From contig NZ_CP082275.1 in the NCBI RefSeq assembly GCF_023746615.1, forward strand, positions 620,001 to 684,000: a stretch of DNA of 64,000 nt. Reading direction: 5' to 3'. The DNA is from Grimontia kaedaensis (GTDB taxonomy: Bacteria > Pseudomonadota > Gammaproteobacteria > Enterobacterales > Vibrionaceae). Of this stretch, positions 8,232 to 20,746 are shown in pieces (the first letter of the stretch is position 1; the number at the start of each line of letters is the position of its first letter). The notes beneath the pieces were generated by a model that was given only the letters and a program-made list of their open reading frames with translations, was not told the origin of the DNA and made no database searches. A program made the translations under genes and the position numbers.

Positions 8232-8670
8232 ATGTCCAGCAATCACCGTTGTTAGTTATGGTACTTCCATCTTTTTTGAAGTTGTACTGATCTGAAGCGG
8301 CATTGATAACCATGGTGTGGCAGTCAGTATCTTTGTCTTGCCTTGAAGTCGTCTTCGGAGTGGCTTTGATTTTATACACATCACTTCCTGAGCCGTCTGT
8401 GGTGATAGAAAAATTGTATGCATCTGAGACTTGGCATTTTGTACAAACAAGGGTTGTATCAGTTGGGTAGCTACCTGTTGCGGTAAATGTTTGTTCCGCA
8501 TGTGTCTGTAATTGGTACAAATCCACTTGGACTCGGCTACGTTCTGATTTGACGAGGTATTCCCCTACCGCTGGTACAGCAATCGTTGCAATGGCACCGA
8601 TAATCGCAATTGCTATCAAGATTTCGAGCAACGTCATACCTAAATGTAATGTCTTAGTTCTCAGCGTCAT
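8230..8670 (-). CDS. pilE: Type IV minor pilin, PilE-like
   Basis: This is a 146-residue prepilin with a short leader and the class III signal LGMTLLEILIAIAIIGAIATIAVP. Prepilin peptidase should cut after Gly11. The mature protein would start with Met instead of the usual Phe, but Glu at +5 (needed for pilus assembly) is present. The C-terminal half has four cysteines that could make the usual minor-pilin disulfides. It is divergent from fimT-pilW-pilX-pilV, the same cluster found beside dnaJ in Vibrio, where these proteins serve the type IV pilus used for DNA uptake and chitin attachment. The exact subtype assignment (PilE) is inferred from size and position. Confidence 0.85.
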   Translation of the reverse strand: MTLRTKTLHLGMTLLEILIAIAIIGAIATIAVPAVGEYLVKSERSRVQVDLYQLQTHAEQTFTATGSYPTDTTLVCTKCQVSDAYNFSITTDGSGSDVYKIKATPKTTSRQDKDTDCHTMVINAASDQYNFKKDGSTITNNGDCWT

Positions 8671-8773
8671 TTTTTGGTTCGTTATGCATAAAATTCGTTT
8701 TAATTCCAGAGACCTACGTTATCGCCGTTGATAGTATTGAAACAAGGTACAGCAGACGCTTAAGGAATTTGTT

Positions 8774-9313
8774 GTGAGATATTGGAATCTACAGCGCGGT
8801 TTTAGCTTAATTGAAATGATAACGACGGTGTCTGTATTGGCGGTCGTCACAGCGGTAGCTGTGCCAACCTATGTGTCTTCTCACAAAGCGGCTATTGTAG
8901 AAAATAAGGCCTCCCAATTACTTTCGGTCCTGGAAGTTGGACAATCGGAATCCCTTCGACGCCATCGCAATATCTATGTGTATTATGTGCCTTCAAGTGC
9001 AACGGATAGCGGCTGTATTGGGCTCAGTGAAAAGTCTGAAGTAACCAATTTTAGTTGTACCGATAACGAAGGGTTGCAAAAGGTTATTCTGGAAATTGGG
9101 GCCCAAGTGAATGTGCAGGAGCCAGAAGCGACTAACCCAATGAAGCTTTTCCACTTTTCTTCTATCAATGGCCTCCCGTCGACGAACAAGACAGTAAAGC
9201 TAGCTCATGGTGATGAAACCGGAAAAGAGTCTGGGATTTTGATTCGTCAATATGCTGGTCTTAAAGCTTGCAGCAACACAACGGTTACAGGCTGGGAGTC
9301 CTGTTCATCATGA
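8774..9313 (+). CDS. fimT: Minor pilin FimT/GspH family
   Basis: A 179-residue pseudopilin starting at GTG 8774. The prepilin signal RGFSLIEMITTVSVLAVVTAVAVPTY shows the G/F cleavage site and Glu+5, followed by the hydrophobic stalk and a soluble domain typical of FimT/GspH. FimT proteins sit at the tip of type IV pili and in some species bind DNA during transformation. It is the first gene of a tightly packed operon, with its stop codon overlapping the pilW start (ATGA). Confidence 0.88.
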   Translation: MRYWNLQRGFSLIEMITTVSVLAVVTAVAVPTYVSSHKAAIVENKASQLLSVLEVGQSESLRRHRNIYVYYVPSSATDSGCIGLSEKSEVTNFSCTDNEGLQKVILEIGAQVNVQEPEATNPMKLFHFSSINGLPSTNKTVKLAHGDETGKESGILIRQYAGLKACSNTTVTGWESCSS

Positions 9314-9966
9314 AGCGAAGCTTTGGCTACACGCTTGTTGAAATGATGGTAGGTATGACGGTCAGCTTAATTGTGCTGGCTTCGGCACTGGCAATTTTTA
9401 CCGTCAATACAGAATTTGGCACTAAGCAGCTTCAAAATGATTTTCTGAGGAGCCAGCTAAATATCATTGCAGACACGATGAAGAATGAAATTGCCCGCGC
9501 AGGTTTCTGTTATGACTGTAGTTCAGTGAATCCTTTTATTCGCCCAGATGGTGCCGGGGCCTCGTCCTCAATATTGATTGATGATAGTGCATCTAAGGTT
9601 GAAGACGGAGAGTGTATCCGTTTCGCTTACAACCACGACAAACGTTCAGGCGCTATGGCCCTAGATAAGGATGATGCAAAAGGGTATCGGCTGGGTAAAG
9701 ACAGTCGGAATAATCCGGTCATCGAGATTTATGAAAACTGGGATGCTTTGGCGAATTGGACATGTGAAAGCGGCTACTGGCGAGATATGACCTTTGATCG
9801 CCTATCTATAGAATCTCTGAGCTTCAAACGTTCTCTCCTGCAAAGTGTTGGCTCTACCAATAAAGCCCAAGTAGTTGAAGTCACTATTACTGCATCACTG
9901 AAAAGTGACAGTTCAATCTCAGACACTGTGAATTTCACGGTGTCAGTCCCCAATGTGGATGGTTAG
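9310..9966 (+). CDS. pilW: Minor pilin PilW family
   Basis: The start at ATG 9310 overlaps the fimT stop and gives 218 residues. The prepilin motif is FGYTLVEMMVGMTVSLIVLASALAIFTVN, with cleavage after Gly and Glu+5, then a soluble domain with a CYDCSS cysteine pair near residue 70. PilW is part of the minor pilin complex that primes pilus assembly at the inner membrane together with PilV, PilX and FimT. PilX starts 5 bases after its stop, so translation is probably coupled. Confidence 0.87.
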   Translation: MKRSFGYTLVEMMVGMTVSLIVLASALAIFTVNTEFGTKQLQNDFLRSQLNIIADTMKNEIARAGFCYDCSSVNPFIRPDGAGASSSILIDDSASKVEDGECIRFAYNHDKRSGAMALDKDDAKGYRLGKDSRNNPVIEIYENWDALANWTCESGYWRDMTFDRLSIESLSFKRSLLQSVGSTNKAQVVEVTITASLKSDSSISDTVNFTVSVPNVDG

Positions 9967-9971
9967 CGCGA

Positions 9972-11261
9972 ATGAACACTCAAAAAGGAATGGCAACCCT
10001 CGCAGTAGTCAGTGGTGTTTTGCTCGTTGTGGCTATGTTTGCGATTTCAGTGGCGAATTCAGGGCTAGCTGATATAAAAAAGACGCAAAATCTAGTTTTA
10101 GACGCTAAGCAGCGAGCTAGTGCAAAAGCAGGGTTGGACTGTGCGATTGCGGTGTTTGAGCAAAGCGAACTAAATCCAAAGGATGTCGATTTTTCAGAGT
10201 CAGTATTCGACGAATGTGAGAATTCTACGGGAAGCTCGGTTGCCATCATCGGTTCGGAGAGTCCTTGGCTCCTTACCGCTAGATCTGGCTACGTATCTTC
10301 AAATGTCGTTATTCAATCAGGTGGGGTCTCGGCTGCTGCATTCAAGACAACTGGGAGCCTGATTGTAGACGGAGGAAATGCTTGGACGCCTGCAAAAGGC
10401 AGCAAAGTTGCAACTGCTGATGGAATCGATATTTATGAGTGTACAGCGATAATAGCTGGTGGGGACGTCACTATTGATGTGGGAAATAGCGCCGCTGAGT
10501 TTACATCAGAACTTACTGGTGAAAATGAGCAATGTCACTCTAACTTTAGTTCACATATCCCAGCAAACACAGAACCTGTCACCAATAGCTTTGAGTCAGA
10601 TATTTTAACCAATCAGGAAAATATCGATGTATTTCAAGACTTCTTCGATGTACCTAAAGAAAAATGGGAAGAGGTTAAGTCGGGCTATGACGTGACTCTA
10701 ACAACAGGCTCTGCTGTGTTAGACGAAACTAAAACTGCAGTTTCTGATTGTGGAGCAAGTATTAAAAGCTTAATAGCTGCTGGGAACAAAAAAATATGGG
10801 TTGAAGGTGACTGTATGCTGAGCGGCTTATCAGGAGCCGGCAGCAAAGATAATCCACCTACAGTTGTTATAAAAAACGGTGTTGTAGGTGCAAATAGCGC
10901 ATTTGTATTCAACGGTACTATTTTCCAATTTACGATAGATTACGCAGAGAGCGCCATTGCCAATTCTTGGGGAGCTTACAAAAAGACAGATGGAACTGGA
11001 CACATTCTTTGTAATAACGGTGCCATGTCAGCGCTTTGTGCCCAGGTTATAGCCGAGTATCAAGACGATACTGAAAAATGGGGCAAGCTACCTTTTTTCT
11101 TCAATGGCTCTTACGAAAGCTTTGGTAGTTATCTACTAGACGTCGATAACTCAATATCCCTTGTCCGCGGGGCCTTTAAGCCGGGCCACGATGAAGGTTC
11201 CGAGCCTGCAGGCACTAGTACAGTGCCAATGCTAGTAAAAGGCAGCATCCATGACTTCTGA
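9972..11261 (+). CDS. pilX: PilX-like minor pilin-associated protein, unusually large
   Basis: The 429-residue product begins KGMATLAVVSGVLLVVAMFAISVANSGLADIKKTQNLVLDAKQRASAKAGLDCAI, which is the PilX N-terminal pattern: a hydrophobic stalk without the Glu+5 prepilin residue, then the A-x-A-GL(D/E) helix. The rest is a Ser/Thr/Gly-rich, probably beta-rich region of about 370 residues with several spaced cysteines. PilX proteins are commonly 150-200 residues, so a large exposed tip module is likely. Its 3' end overlaps pilV by 11 bp. The family call rests on the N-terminus and operon position. Confidence 0.75.
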   Translation: MNTQKGMATLAVVSGVLLVVAMFAISVANSGLADIKKTQNLVLDAKQRASAKAGLDCAIAVFEQSELNPKDVDFSESVFDECENSTGSSVAIIGSESPWLLTARSGYVSSNVVIQSGGVSAAAFKTTGSLIVDGGNAWTPAKGSKVATADGIDIYECTAIIAGGDVTIDVGNSAAEFTSELTGENEQCHSNFSSHIPANTEPVTNSFESDILTNQENIDVFQDFFDVPKEKWEEVKSGYDVTLTTGSAVLDETKTAVSDCGASIKSLIAAGNKKIWVEGDCMLSGLSGAGSKDNPPTVVIKNGVVGANSAFVFNGTIFQFTIDYAESAIANSWGAYKKTDGTGHILCNNGAMSALCAQVIAEYQDDTEKWGKLPFFFNGSYESFGSYLLDVDNSISLVRGAFKPGHDEGSEPAGTSTVPMLVKGSIHDF

Positions 11262-11685
11262 CAAAGGCTTTTCGCTCGTAGAAACACTCATTGCGATATT
11301 CGTCGTTGCTTTGTCAGGCGTTGGAACGTTAAAACTATATAGCTACCTCGAAGTCGAGAAGGCAAATGCACTTATGTTTGTTGAAGCAAAACAAATTGCA
11401 GAGTCTCAGGTAGCCTTGCTACAAACTTTGAATACCACAGGTTCAGGTTGCGAAGGCAAAACAGTAGAAAATATTCAAAGCTGTCAGTTAACACTGAATG
11501 AAGGCTCGTTATATAGCCTTTCAGTGACGCCTACCAAAACGCTTCAACATACGCCAGCCAGCGGTGTGGCCGTAACCTACGCCAAGATAATGGATGTTAA
11601 AGTCAGCTGGAATGACAGAAATGGCACTGCTCAAAGCCTTTCTCTCCCGGCTTCTGTGTCTAAATTCACCAACCTGCTGGATTAG
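11251..11685 (+). CDS. pilV: Minor pilin PilV family
   Basis: A 144-residue prepilin with the signal KGFSLVETLIAIFVVALSGVGTLKLYSYLEVEKAN, including the Gly/Phe cleavage site and Glu+5. Two cysteines (in GSGCEGK and IQSCQL) probably form a disulfide. It is the last gene of the minor pilin operon. No terminator is seen; the P1 promoter of the rRNA operon begins within 50 bp of its stop codon, so read-through into rrn is possible. Confidence 0.86.
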   Translation: MTSDKGFSLVETLIAIFVVALSGVGTLKLYSYLEVEKANALMFVEAKQIAESQVALLQTLNTTGSGCEGKTVENIQSCQLTLNEGSLYSLSVTPTKTLQHTPASGVAVTYAKIMDVKVSWNDRNGTAQSLSLPASVSKFTNLLD

Positions 11686-11728
11686 TGAGCGGTTAATCAG
11701 TTTTTGTGACTTTTTTCGCAAAAGTCCC

Positions 11729-11756
11729 TTGCCAGAATTCGAGACCTCCTTATAAT
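11729..11756 (+). promoter_or_regulatory. rRNA operon promoter P1
   Basis: TTGCCA (11729-11734), a 16-bp spacer and a perfect TATAAT (11751-11756), followed by the GC-rich discriminator GCGCCCC typical of growth-rate- and ppGpp-controlled rrn P1 promoters. Confidence 0.88.
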
Positions 11757-11918
11757 GCGCCCCATCGACACGGCAAGCGGCTCCCAATAAAGAGATGGCT
11801 ACTGAGTTGAAATGCGAAAACTTCCTCATCAAGGCATTGAAAAATGTGGTGAAGAGGTGAGTCAACAAGGTGTTTTGAGGGTTGCGAAAGCAACGCTGAA
11901 AAATCTCAAAATTTCTTC

Positions 11919-11946
11919 TTGACTTCATCGCCCGGCAGCGTAAAAT
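11919..11946 (+). promoter_or_regulatory. rRNA operon promoter P2
   Basis: TTGACT (11919-11924), 16-bp spacer and TAAAAT (11941-11946), about 190 bp downstream of P1. This agrees with the tandem P1-P2 layout of enteric and Vibrio rrn operons. Confidence 0.75.
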
Positions 11947-11988
11947 TCGCAGCCCTGACGGTGAGAAGCGATGCTTCTTCAAGTCAAC

Positions 11989-12028
11989 GTTCTTTAACAA
12001 TTTGACCTATGCAATCTGTGTGGGCACT
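11989..12028 (+). promoter_or_regulatory. rrn leader: boxA antitermination site and 16S processing arm
   Basis: GTTCTTTAACA (about 11989-12000) resembles boxA, the NusB/S10 antitermination site. The next bases 12005-12028 pair with 13749-13772 downstream of 16S (24 bp with two mismatches) to form the stem cut by RNase III. The leader 11686-12178 contains no protein gene. Confidence 0.8.
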
Positions 12029-12178
12029 CGTGATTGATAGACAAAAGATTTATCGATGTTTACTGAGTGACCAAACGAAAACTCTACGGAGTTATCGGCA
12101 CAGTCAATTCGTTCTGCTCTTTCTTTACTTTGTAGAGAGGGGTTAGAACACAACAGTATTTCATCGAGCCAAAAACTT

Positions 12179-13731
<1,553 letters not shown>

Positions 13732-13901
13732 ACGATACTATTAATGCTAGTGTCCACACAGATTGTATAGGTTGAAAAAGTAAAGAGTGGTCGAGGTTCC
13801 CAAACCTCGACATTGTGTTTTTCGGTATGATGTCGCTTCTCGCAAGCTCGTCACTCCACTAACACAACGTTAGCGAAACATGTTTCGCTGACAAACGTTG
13901 T

Positions 13902-13977
13902 GTCCCATTCGTCTAGAGGCCTAGGACACCGCCCTTTCACGGCGGTAACAGGGGTTCGACTCCCCTATGGGACGCCA
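13902..13977 (+). tRNA. tRNA-Glu (anticodon TTC)
   Basis: A 76-nt cloverleaf with acceptor arms GTCCCAT/ATGGGAC, the TTC anticodon in CCCTTTCACGG, a GGTTCGACTCC T-arm and an encoded CCA. It is the first of three spacer tRNAs. Confidence 0.97.
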
Positions 13978-13979
13978 CT

Positions 13980-14055
13980 GGGTCGTTAGCTCAGTTGGTA
14001 GAGCAGTTGACTTTTAATCAATTGGTCGCAGGTTCGAATCCTGCACGACCCACCA
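13980..14055 (+). tRNA. tRNA-Lys (anticodon TTT)
   Basis: A 76-nt cloverleaf with acceptor arms GGGTCGT/ACGACCC, anticodon TTT in GACTTTTAATC, T-arm GGTTCGAATCC and encoded CCA, two bases after tRNA-Glu. Confidence 0.97.
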
Positions 14056-14124
14056 TCTTCTTCCACAGAGGATGTAAAACTTCGTTTGGGTTTTGCCCTT
14101 TTAAAGGTAAAAGCAAACATATGT

Positions 14125-14200
14125 GGGCGATTAGCTCAGTTGGGAGAGCACCTCCCTTACAAGGAGGGGGTCACTGGTTCGAGCCCGGTATCGCCCACCA
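14125..14200 (+). tRNA. tRNA-Val (anticodon TAC)
   Basis: A 76-nt cloverleaf with acceptor arms GGGCGAT/ATCGCCC, anticodon TAC in CCCTTACAAGG, T-arm GGTTCGAGCCC and encoded CCA. Confidence 0.97.
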
Positions 14201-14416
14201 CTTTTCCTTTATGCTGCGTTGAAGCCTTTCTCGTTTAGCGAACTAAACGTCGAAACACTTCGCCTTGCCTAAAGAAAAAGCACACTCTCTAATCATTTTC
14301 TGCAATGGACTCGCAGACCCTTTAAATGTCATTTATAGGGTGCGAATTTTTGCCGCCCCAATTCGGGAAGAAAGTCATTAGAAAGTGGTTTTATGCCACG
14401 TTCTCTTTACGAGAAA

Positions 14417-14428
14417 TGCTCTTTAAAA
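14417..14428 (+). promoter_or_regulatory. boxA in the 16S-23S spacer
   Basis: TGCTCTTTAAAA matches the boxA consensus (TGCTCTTTAACA) and would renew antitermination before 23S. The remaining spacer (14201-14691) holds no gene. It contains a hairpin around ACTCTACGGAGTT (about 14488) also present in the 16S leader (about 12080), and the 5' arm (about 14675-14697) that pairs with bases after 23S for processing. Confidence 0.75.
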
Positions 14429-14691
14429 ATCTGGAAAGCTGACTAAACAAACTGATTCAGTTTGTTTGTAAAAGTTCTCAAATGTTGACTCTACGGAGTT
14501 AACACCAAACACATTCAAGTGTTCTTGGTTTCATCACTTCTTCAAAAGTGATGAACAATATTTGAGTCCGGCGAAATCGTTCAACGCTTTATGTTTCCGC
14601 TTTTTAAGAAAAAGCAGAGGCAAAAAGGGTGAACATTGTTCTTAGGAACAACCTTGGTTGTTTGAACCTACGAAACCTCTTGGGGTTGTAT

Positions 14692-17579
<2,888 letters not shown>

Positions 17580-17705
17580 ACAACACCCAAGGGGTTTTGA
17601 CGGACTCGAATAAGAACATTGAATGTGTAAGAACGAGAACAAACAAGTCACTTTCCAAGATTTTGGTTTTTACCTTTTTTAAAAAGGTGAAGACTTAGCA
17701 GAATT

Positions 17706-17825
17706 TGCTTGGCGACCATAGCGTTATGGACCCACCTGACTCCATGCCGAACTCAGTAGTGAAACGTAACAGCGCCGATGGTAGTGTGGGGTCTCCCCAT
17801 GTGAGAGTAGGACATCGCCAGGCTT
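17706..17825 (+). rRNA. rrf: 5S ribosomal RNA
   Basis: About 120 nt with the complementary ends TGCTTGGCGA/TCGCCAGGCTT and the conserved CCATGCCGAACTCAG and GGTAGTGTGGGGTCTCCCC. A short A/T hairpin lies on each side, likely a processing feature. Confidence 0.97.
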
Positions 17826-17870
17826 CCAATTTTCTTTCACTTTTAGAAAAAGTGAAGACAAAAGTAGAAG

Positions 17871-17899
17871 AAGCCCTGACCTGACGGTCAGGGCTTTTT
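17871..17899 (+). terminator. rRNA operon terminator
   Basis: A 9-10-bp stem AGCCCTGAC/GTCAGGGCT followed by TTTTT, about 50 bp after 5S. Confidence 0.92.
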
Positions 17900-17998
17900 A
17901 TCATCTGTACGTTTTGGCTATCTAAAAGACTAACTTTGTATGGTTTATGTTCAGCCTTATCCCATATACTTTTTGGTAAATGAAGTGGGAGGTTGGTC

Positions 17999-18361
17999 AT
18001 GAGGGCTTTAGTTATCGCGATGTTTGTTCTTCTAGGTCTTGTAGGCTGCTCAAGCTCGGTGATTTCTCAATATGCTGAAGAGCAAAACTGGTCAGCACTT
18101 GCAAGCTATGATGTTGAAGTAGGGAATAAACCTCGCTCTGCGGAGGCATTGAAGGAGCTTGGTGCGACTTCTGAGTCAGTGCAAGAAGAATATCTTTTTG
18201 CCTACAAAGCCCATATGAGTGTGTATTGCCAACCCGAAAATGCATATCACGCAGGGATATTAGGTAAGCCAAGAAATTCGGTTTGTATAGATGACTCCCC
18301 GACAGGTTGGGACTATGAAGCAAATTGGAAGACAGGGCTTGAAGCGGGCAGTATCTTCTAA
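17999..18361 (+). CDS. DUF2799 family lipoprotein
   Basis: A predicted lipoprotein of 120 residues. ATG 17999 was chosen over the in-frame TTG at 17993 because GGGAGG ends six bases before it. The signal RALVIAMFVLLGLVGC ends in a lipobox (LVGC), followed by a Ser-rich start. The mature part has the DUF2799 pattern: W-x-x-L-x-Y-D, R-S-A-E-A-L-K-E-L-G, Y-C-Q-P-E-N-A-Y-H-A-G and a second cysteine in NSVCIDD. Function is unknown; similar proteins are usual in Vibrio. Confidence 0.8.
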   Translation: MRALVIAMFVLLGLVGCSSSVISQYAEEQNWSALASYDVEVGNKPRSAEALKELGATSESVQEEYLFAYKAHMSVYCQPENAYHAGILGKPRNSVCIDDSPTGWDYEANWKTGLEAGSIF

Positions 18362-18370
18362 ATTGCAAAC

Positions 18371-18399
18371 AAAAAGACCAGCTTTAGGCTGGTCTTTTT
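18371..18399. terminator. Bidirectional terminator between the lipoprotein gene and dapD
   Basis: AAAAAGACCAGC-tttag-GCTGGTCTTTTT: a symmetrical 7-bp stem with A- and T-runs, serving both convergent genes. Confidence 0.9.
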
Positions 18400-18422
18400 C
18401 AATCTTTGCCTTAACTTGCAAA

Positions 18423-19454
18423 TTAGTTATTCGCGTGTAGCTCAGCGTTTAACTCAACCGCAGATTTGTTAGTCAGGCACTCAATTTTACCGGTCACTGA
18501 GTTGCGACGGAACAGAAGGTCGGTCTTACCAGCAAGGTCACGTGCTTTTACGGTTTCCACTTCTTGGCCGTTTGCATCCAGCATGGAGACTTTTGTACCT
18601 GCAGTCACGTACAGACCTGACTCGATGGTACAGCGATCACCCAGTGGGAAACCAAGACCCGCGTTCGCACCCAACAGACTGTTTTCGCCGATAGAGATAA
18701 CGATCTGGCCGCCACCGCTCAAGGTGCCCATGATTGAAGCACCACCACCGATGTCGCTGCCGTTACCAACCATTACACCTGCAGAGATACGACCCTCAAC
18801 CATGCTCACACCTTCAGTGCCTGCATTGAAATTGATGAAGCCTTCATGCATAACAGTGGTGCCTTCACCCACATGTGCACCCAGACGAACACGTGCAGTG
18901 TCTGCAATACGAACGCCTGCAGGAACCACGTAATCAACCATCTTAGGAAACTTGTCTACGCAATCTACTGTCAGGGTTTCACCTTTCAAGCGAGCTTCCA
19001 TTTGACGTTCAGCCAGCTCTGGTAGATCGATTGGTCCTTGGTTAGTCCAAGCGATGTTGTGCAGTAGACCGAAAATACCATCCAGCACGATGCCGTGAGG
19101 CTTAGCAAGACGGTGAGAAATGAGTTGAAGCTTAAGGAAGCCCTCTGCCACGCTTGCTGGTTTTTCGTCAGTCGCAAGAATAGTCAGAACGAGTGGTTGG
19201 TTAGACTCCGCTGCTTTGGTCGCAAATGATGCTGCTGCTTGTTCGTCAGCTGCTGCGAAAGCAGAAGCGATAGCTGCGCATTGTGCTGCTTCCACTTCAA
19301 ACGCTTCGTTACCGCCCTGGTAACCGACAACGTCAGCAAGCGCTGAAACCAGAGAATCTGAAGGGTTAAGAACTGGGGTTGGGAAAAATGCTTCGATGAT
19401 TTTTCCATCTTTGTTTTTGGTCGCGGTGCCAAACGCTAGAGCAAAACTGGCCAT
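18423..19454 (-). CDS. dapD: DapD, tetrahydrodipicolinate N-succinyltransferase
   Basis: DapD transfers succinate from succinyl-CoA to tetrahydrodipicolinate in the lysine and diaminopimelate pathway. The 343-residue product is the long form found in Vibrio and pseudomonads, not the 274-residue E. coli form. An N-terminal domain is followed by the left-handed beta-helix of hexapeptide repeats (about 175-300), including VRIADTARVRLGAHVGEGTTVMHEGFINFNAGTEG and GVMVGNGSDIGGGASIMGTLSGGG. It is monocistronic between two terminators. I looked for a lysine riboswitch upstream and the gap is too short and lacks the motifs. Confidence 0.97.
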   Translation of the reverse strand: MASFALAFGTATKNKDGKIIEAFFPTPVLNPSDSLVSALADVVGYQGGNEAFEVEAAQCAAIASAFAAADEQAAASFATKAAESNQPLVLTILATDEKPASVAEGFLKLQLISHRLAKPHGIVLDGIFGLLHNIAWTNQGPIDLPELAERQMEARLKGETLTVDCVDKFPKMVDYVVPAGVRIADTARVRLGAHVGEGTTVMHEGFINFNAGTEGVSMVEGRISAGVMVGNGSDIGGGASIMGTLSGGGQIVISIGENSLLGANAGLGFPLGDRCTIESGLYVTAGTKVSMLDANGQEVETVKARDLAGKTDLLFRRNSVTGKIECLTNKSAVELNAELHANN

Positions 19455-19646
19455 GATCCGGGAGTCTCCTTGTCTCTTCCACCAGCATCGATTGATATCA
19501 GATGCTGCATGATAATTGTGATAGCTGGAGACATCTTAAAGTGAAGTGCATCAAGATTGAAGGGTGAGTGGAGAGAATCCTTTAGATTAACGGCTCTTGC
19601 AGTGAATATGGGTTAAATAGACCGAAAATTAGGACAATGTTGAAAT

Positions 19647-19672
19647 AAAAAACGCTCCGTATGGGAGCGTTT
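19647..19672 (-). terminator. yebG terminator
   Basis: On the minus strand, AAACGCTCCCATACGGAGCG followed by six T residues; it lies about 10 bp after the yebG stop. Confidence 0.85.
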
Positions 19673-19681
19673 ATTGAGAAG

Positions 19682-19978
19682 TTAAGCCGCTTCGGCGTCA
19701 TCTTCCTTTGTGGCTTCAGCCTTTTTCTTTGCTGGTTTTGGGGTTGGCTTGCGTTTAGCCCCCAGAGCGTAGAGTACTTCTTCACGATTTTGCGCAAGGA
19801 AAAGGGACAATTCTTCGCGTTGCGCTTCATCGCCTGTGACTTCGCTTTTACCCAGCAGCTCAAATAGCTCATCTGCCATGTCGAGCATTTTGTCATACGC
19901 GTCAGCTTCCGCTTTAGAGGTAAAAGTCATCTTCTCTTCTCCGTTGCGTTCAACCACATATTTGACGATAACGGCCAT
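19682..19978 (-). CDS. yebG: YebG, DNA-damage-inducible protein
   Basis: YebG is a small SOS-induced protein of unclear biochemical role. The 98-residue product matches the family strongly through MAVIVKYVVERNGEEKMTFTSKAEADAYDKMLDMADEL and the middle QREELSLFLAQNREEV, then a Lys/Ala/Pro-rich tail (KPTPKPAKKKAEATKEDD) of low complexity. A GAGG site is seven bases before ATG. A perfect LexA box lies 25 bp upstream of the start codon, which supports SOS control. It is divergent from a DNA-glycosylase-like gene. Confidence 0.95.
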   Translation of the reverse strand: MAVIVKYVVERNGEEKMTFTSKAEADAYDKMLDMADELFELLGKSEVTGDEAQREELSLFLAQNREEVLYALGAKRKPTPKPAKKKAEATKEDDAEAA

Positions 19979-20002
19979 GGTTAACCTCTCTTAATTTGTT
20001 TA

Positions 20003-20018
20003 CTGTCTGTTTATACAG
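20003..20018. promoter_or_regulatory. LexA box between yebG and the glycosylase-like gene
   Basis: CTGTCTGTTTATACAG fits CTGT-N8-ACAG exactly. It is 25 bp from the yebG start and 42 bp from the ATG of the divergent gene. On the minus strand TATAAA (within the box) could be the yebG -10. Confidence 0.9.
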
Positions 20019-20059
20019 TAGAGTAAGGTTACCTGTCTAGTTTAACCGTGATTACTGTG

Positions 20060-20746
20060 ATGGCATTGGAAAAATTCTCAGAGATTTATCATCGAGCAGC
20101 AACAAGAAAGGGAAGTAACAGCGATCTGGAGCAGCGTCTGGCACACCCTAAGACCGTAAAAGAACTTAGCGAGGTCCCGGATGATCGATGGCTAGCGACA
20201 TTCAGTCAGAAGATCTTCCAGTCGGGAATGAATTGGCAGGTGGTGAGGAATAAGTGGCCGGGCTTTGAAGAAGTTTTCTGGGGCTTTGATATTGAAAAAA
20301 TGTGCCTAACTCCGCCTGAGATGTGGGAGGAGAAAGCCACAAACCCAGCGATCATTCGCCATCTGGGTAAAGTTATGACCATTCCCCACAACGCACAGAT
20401 GATCAAAAGTGCGGCGAAGCAACACGGCAGCTTTGCCAAGTTCGTGGCGGAGTGGCCGGAAAGTGACATCATTGGCTTATGGGCACACCTGAAAAAGCAT
20501 GGAAGTCGCTTAGGTGGTAACACCGGGCCTTATTCACTTCGCATTATGGGTAAAGATACTTTTATCTTATCTGGCGATGTTGAGGGATATCTGCGGGCTC
20601 ACAAGATCATTGATGGTGGCCGAGATACCCGAAAATCGTTGAATGCGGCGCAGGAAGCGTTTAATCAATGGCAGGAAGAAAGTGGACGTCCACTTTGCCA
20701 AATTAGCCAGATTATCGCTTTCAGCGTGGGTGATAACAGCTATTAA
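20060..20746 (+). CDS. DNA-3-methyladenine glycosylase I (Tag)-like protein
   Basis: A 228-residue protein of the adenine glycosylase (Tag) family, a base-excision repair group. ATG 20060 is preferred to GTG 20048. The motif QSGMNWQVVRNKWPGFEEVFWGFDIEKM (about 54-81) parallels Tag QAGLSW...; NPAIIRHLGKVMTIPHNAQMI (about 95-115) parallels the Tag IIRHRGKIQAIIGNA segment. Two differences from E. coli Tag stand out: none of the four zinc ligands is evident, and the position aligned by eye with catalytic Glu38 is Lys51. Substrate or activity may therefore differ. It overlaps the tail of the convergent LysR gene by four bases. Confidence 0.8.
   Translation: MALEKFSEIYHRAATRKGSNSDLEQRLAHPKTVKELSEVPDDRWLATFSQKIFQSGMNWQVVRNKWPGFEEVFWGFDIEKMCLTPPEMWEEKATNPAIIRHLGKVMTIPHNAQMIKSAAKQHGSFAKFVAEWPESDIIGLWAHLKKHGSRLGGNTGPYSLRIMGKDTFILSGDVEGYLRAHKIIDGGRDTRKSLNAAQEAFNQWQEESGRPLCQISQIIAFSVGDNSY

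Noticed and set aside
19455..19681. Lysine riboswitch upstream of dapD
   Set aside because: The gap is short and I cannot find the paired elements of the lysine aptamer.
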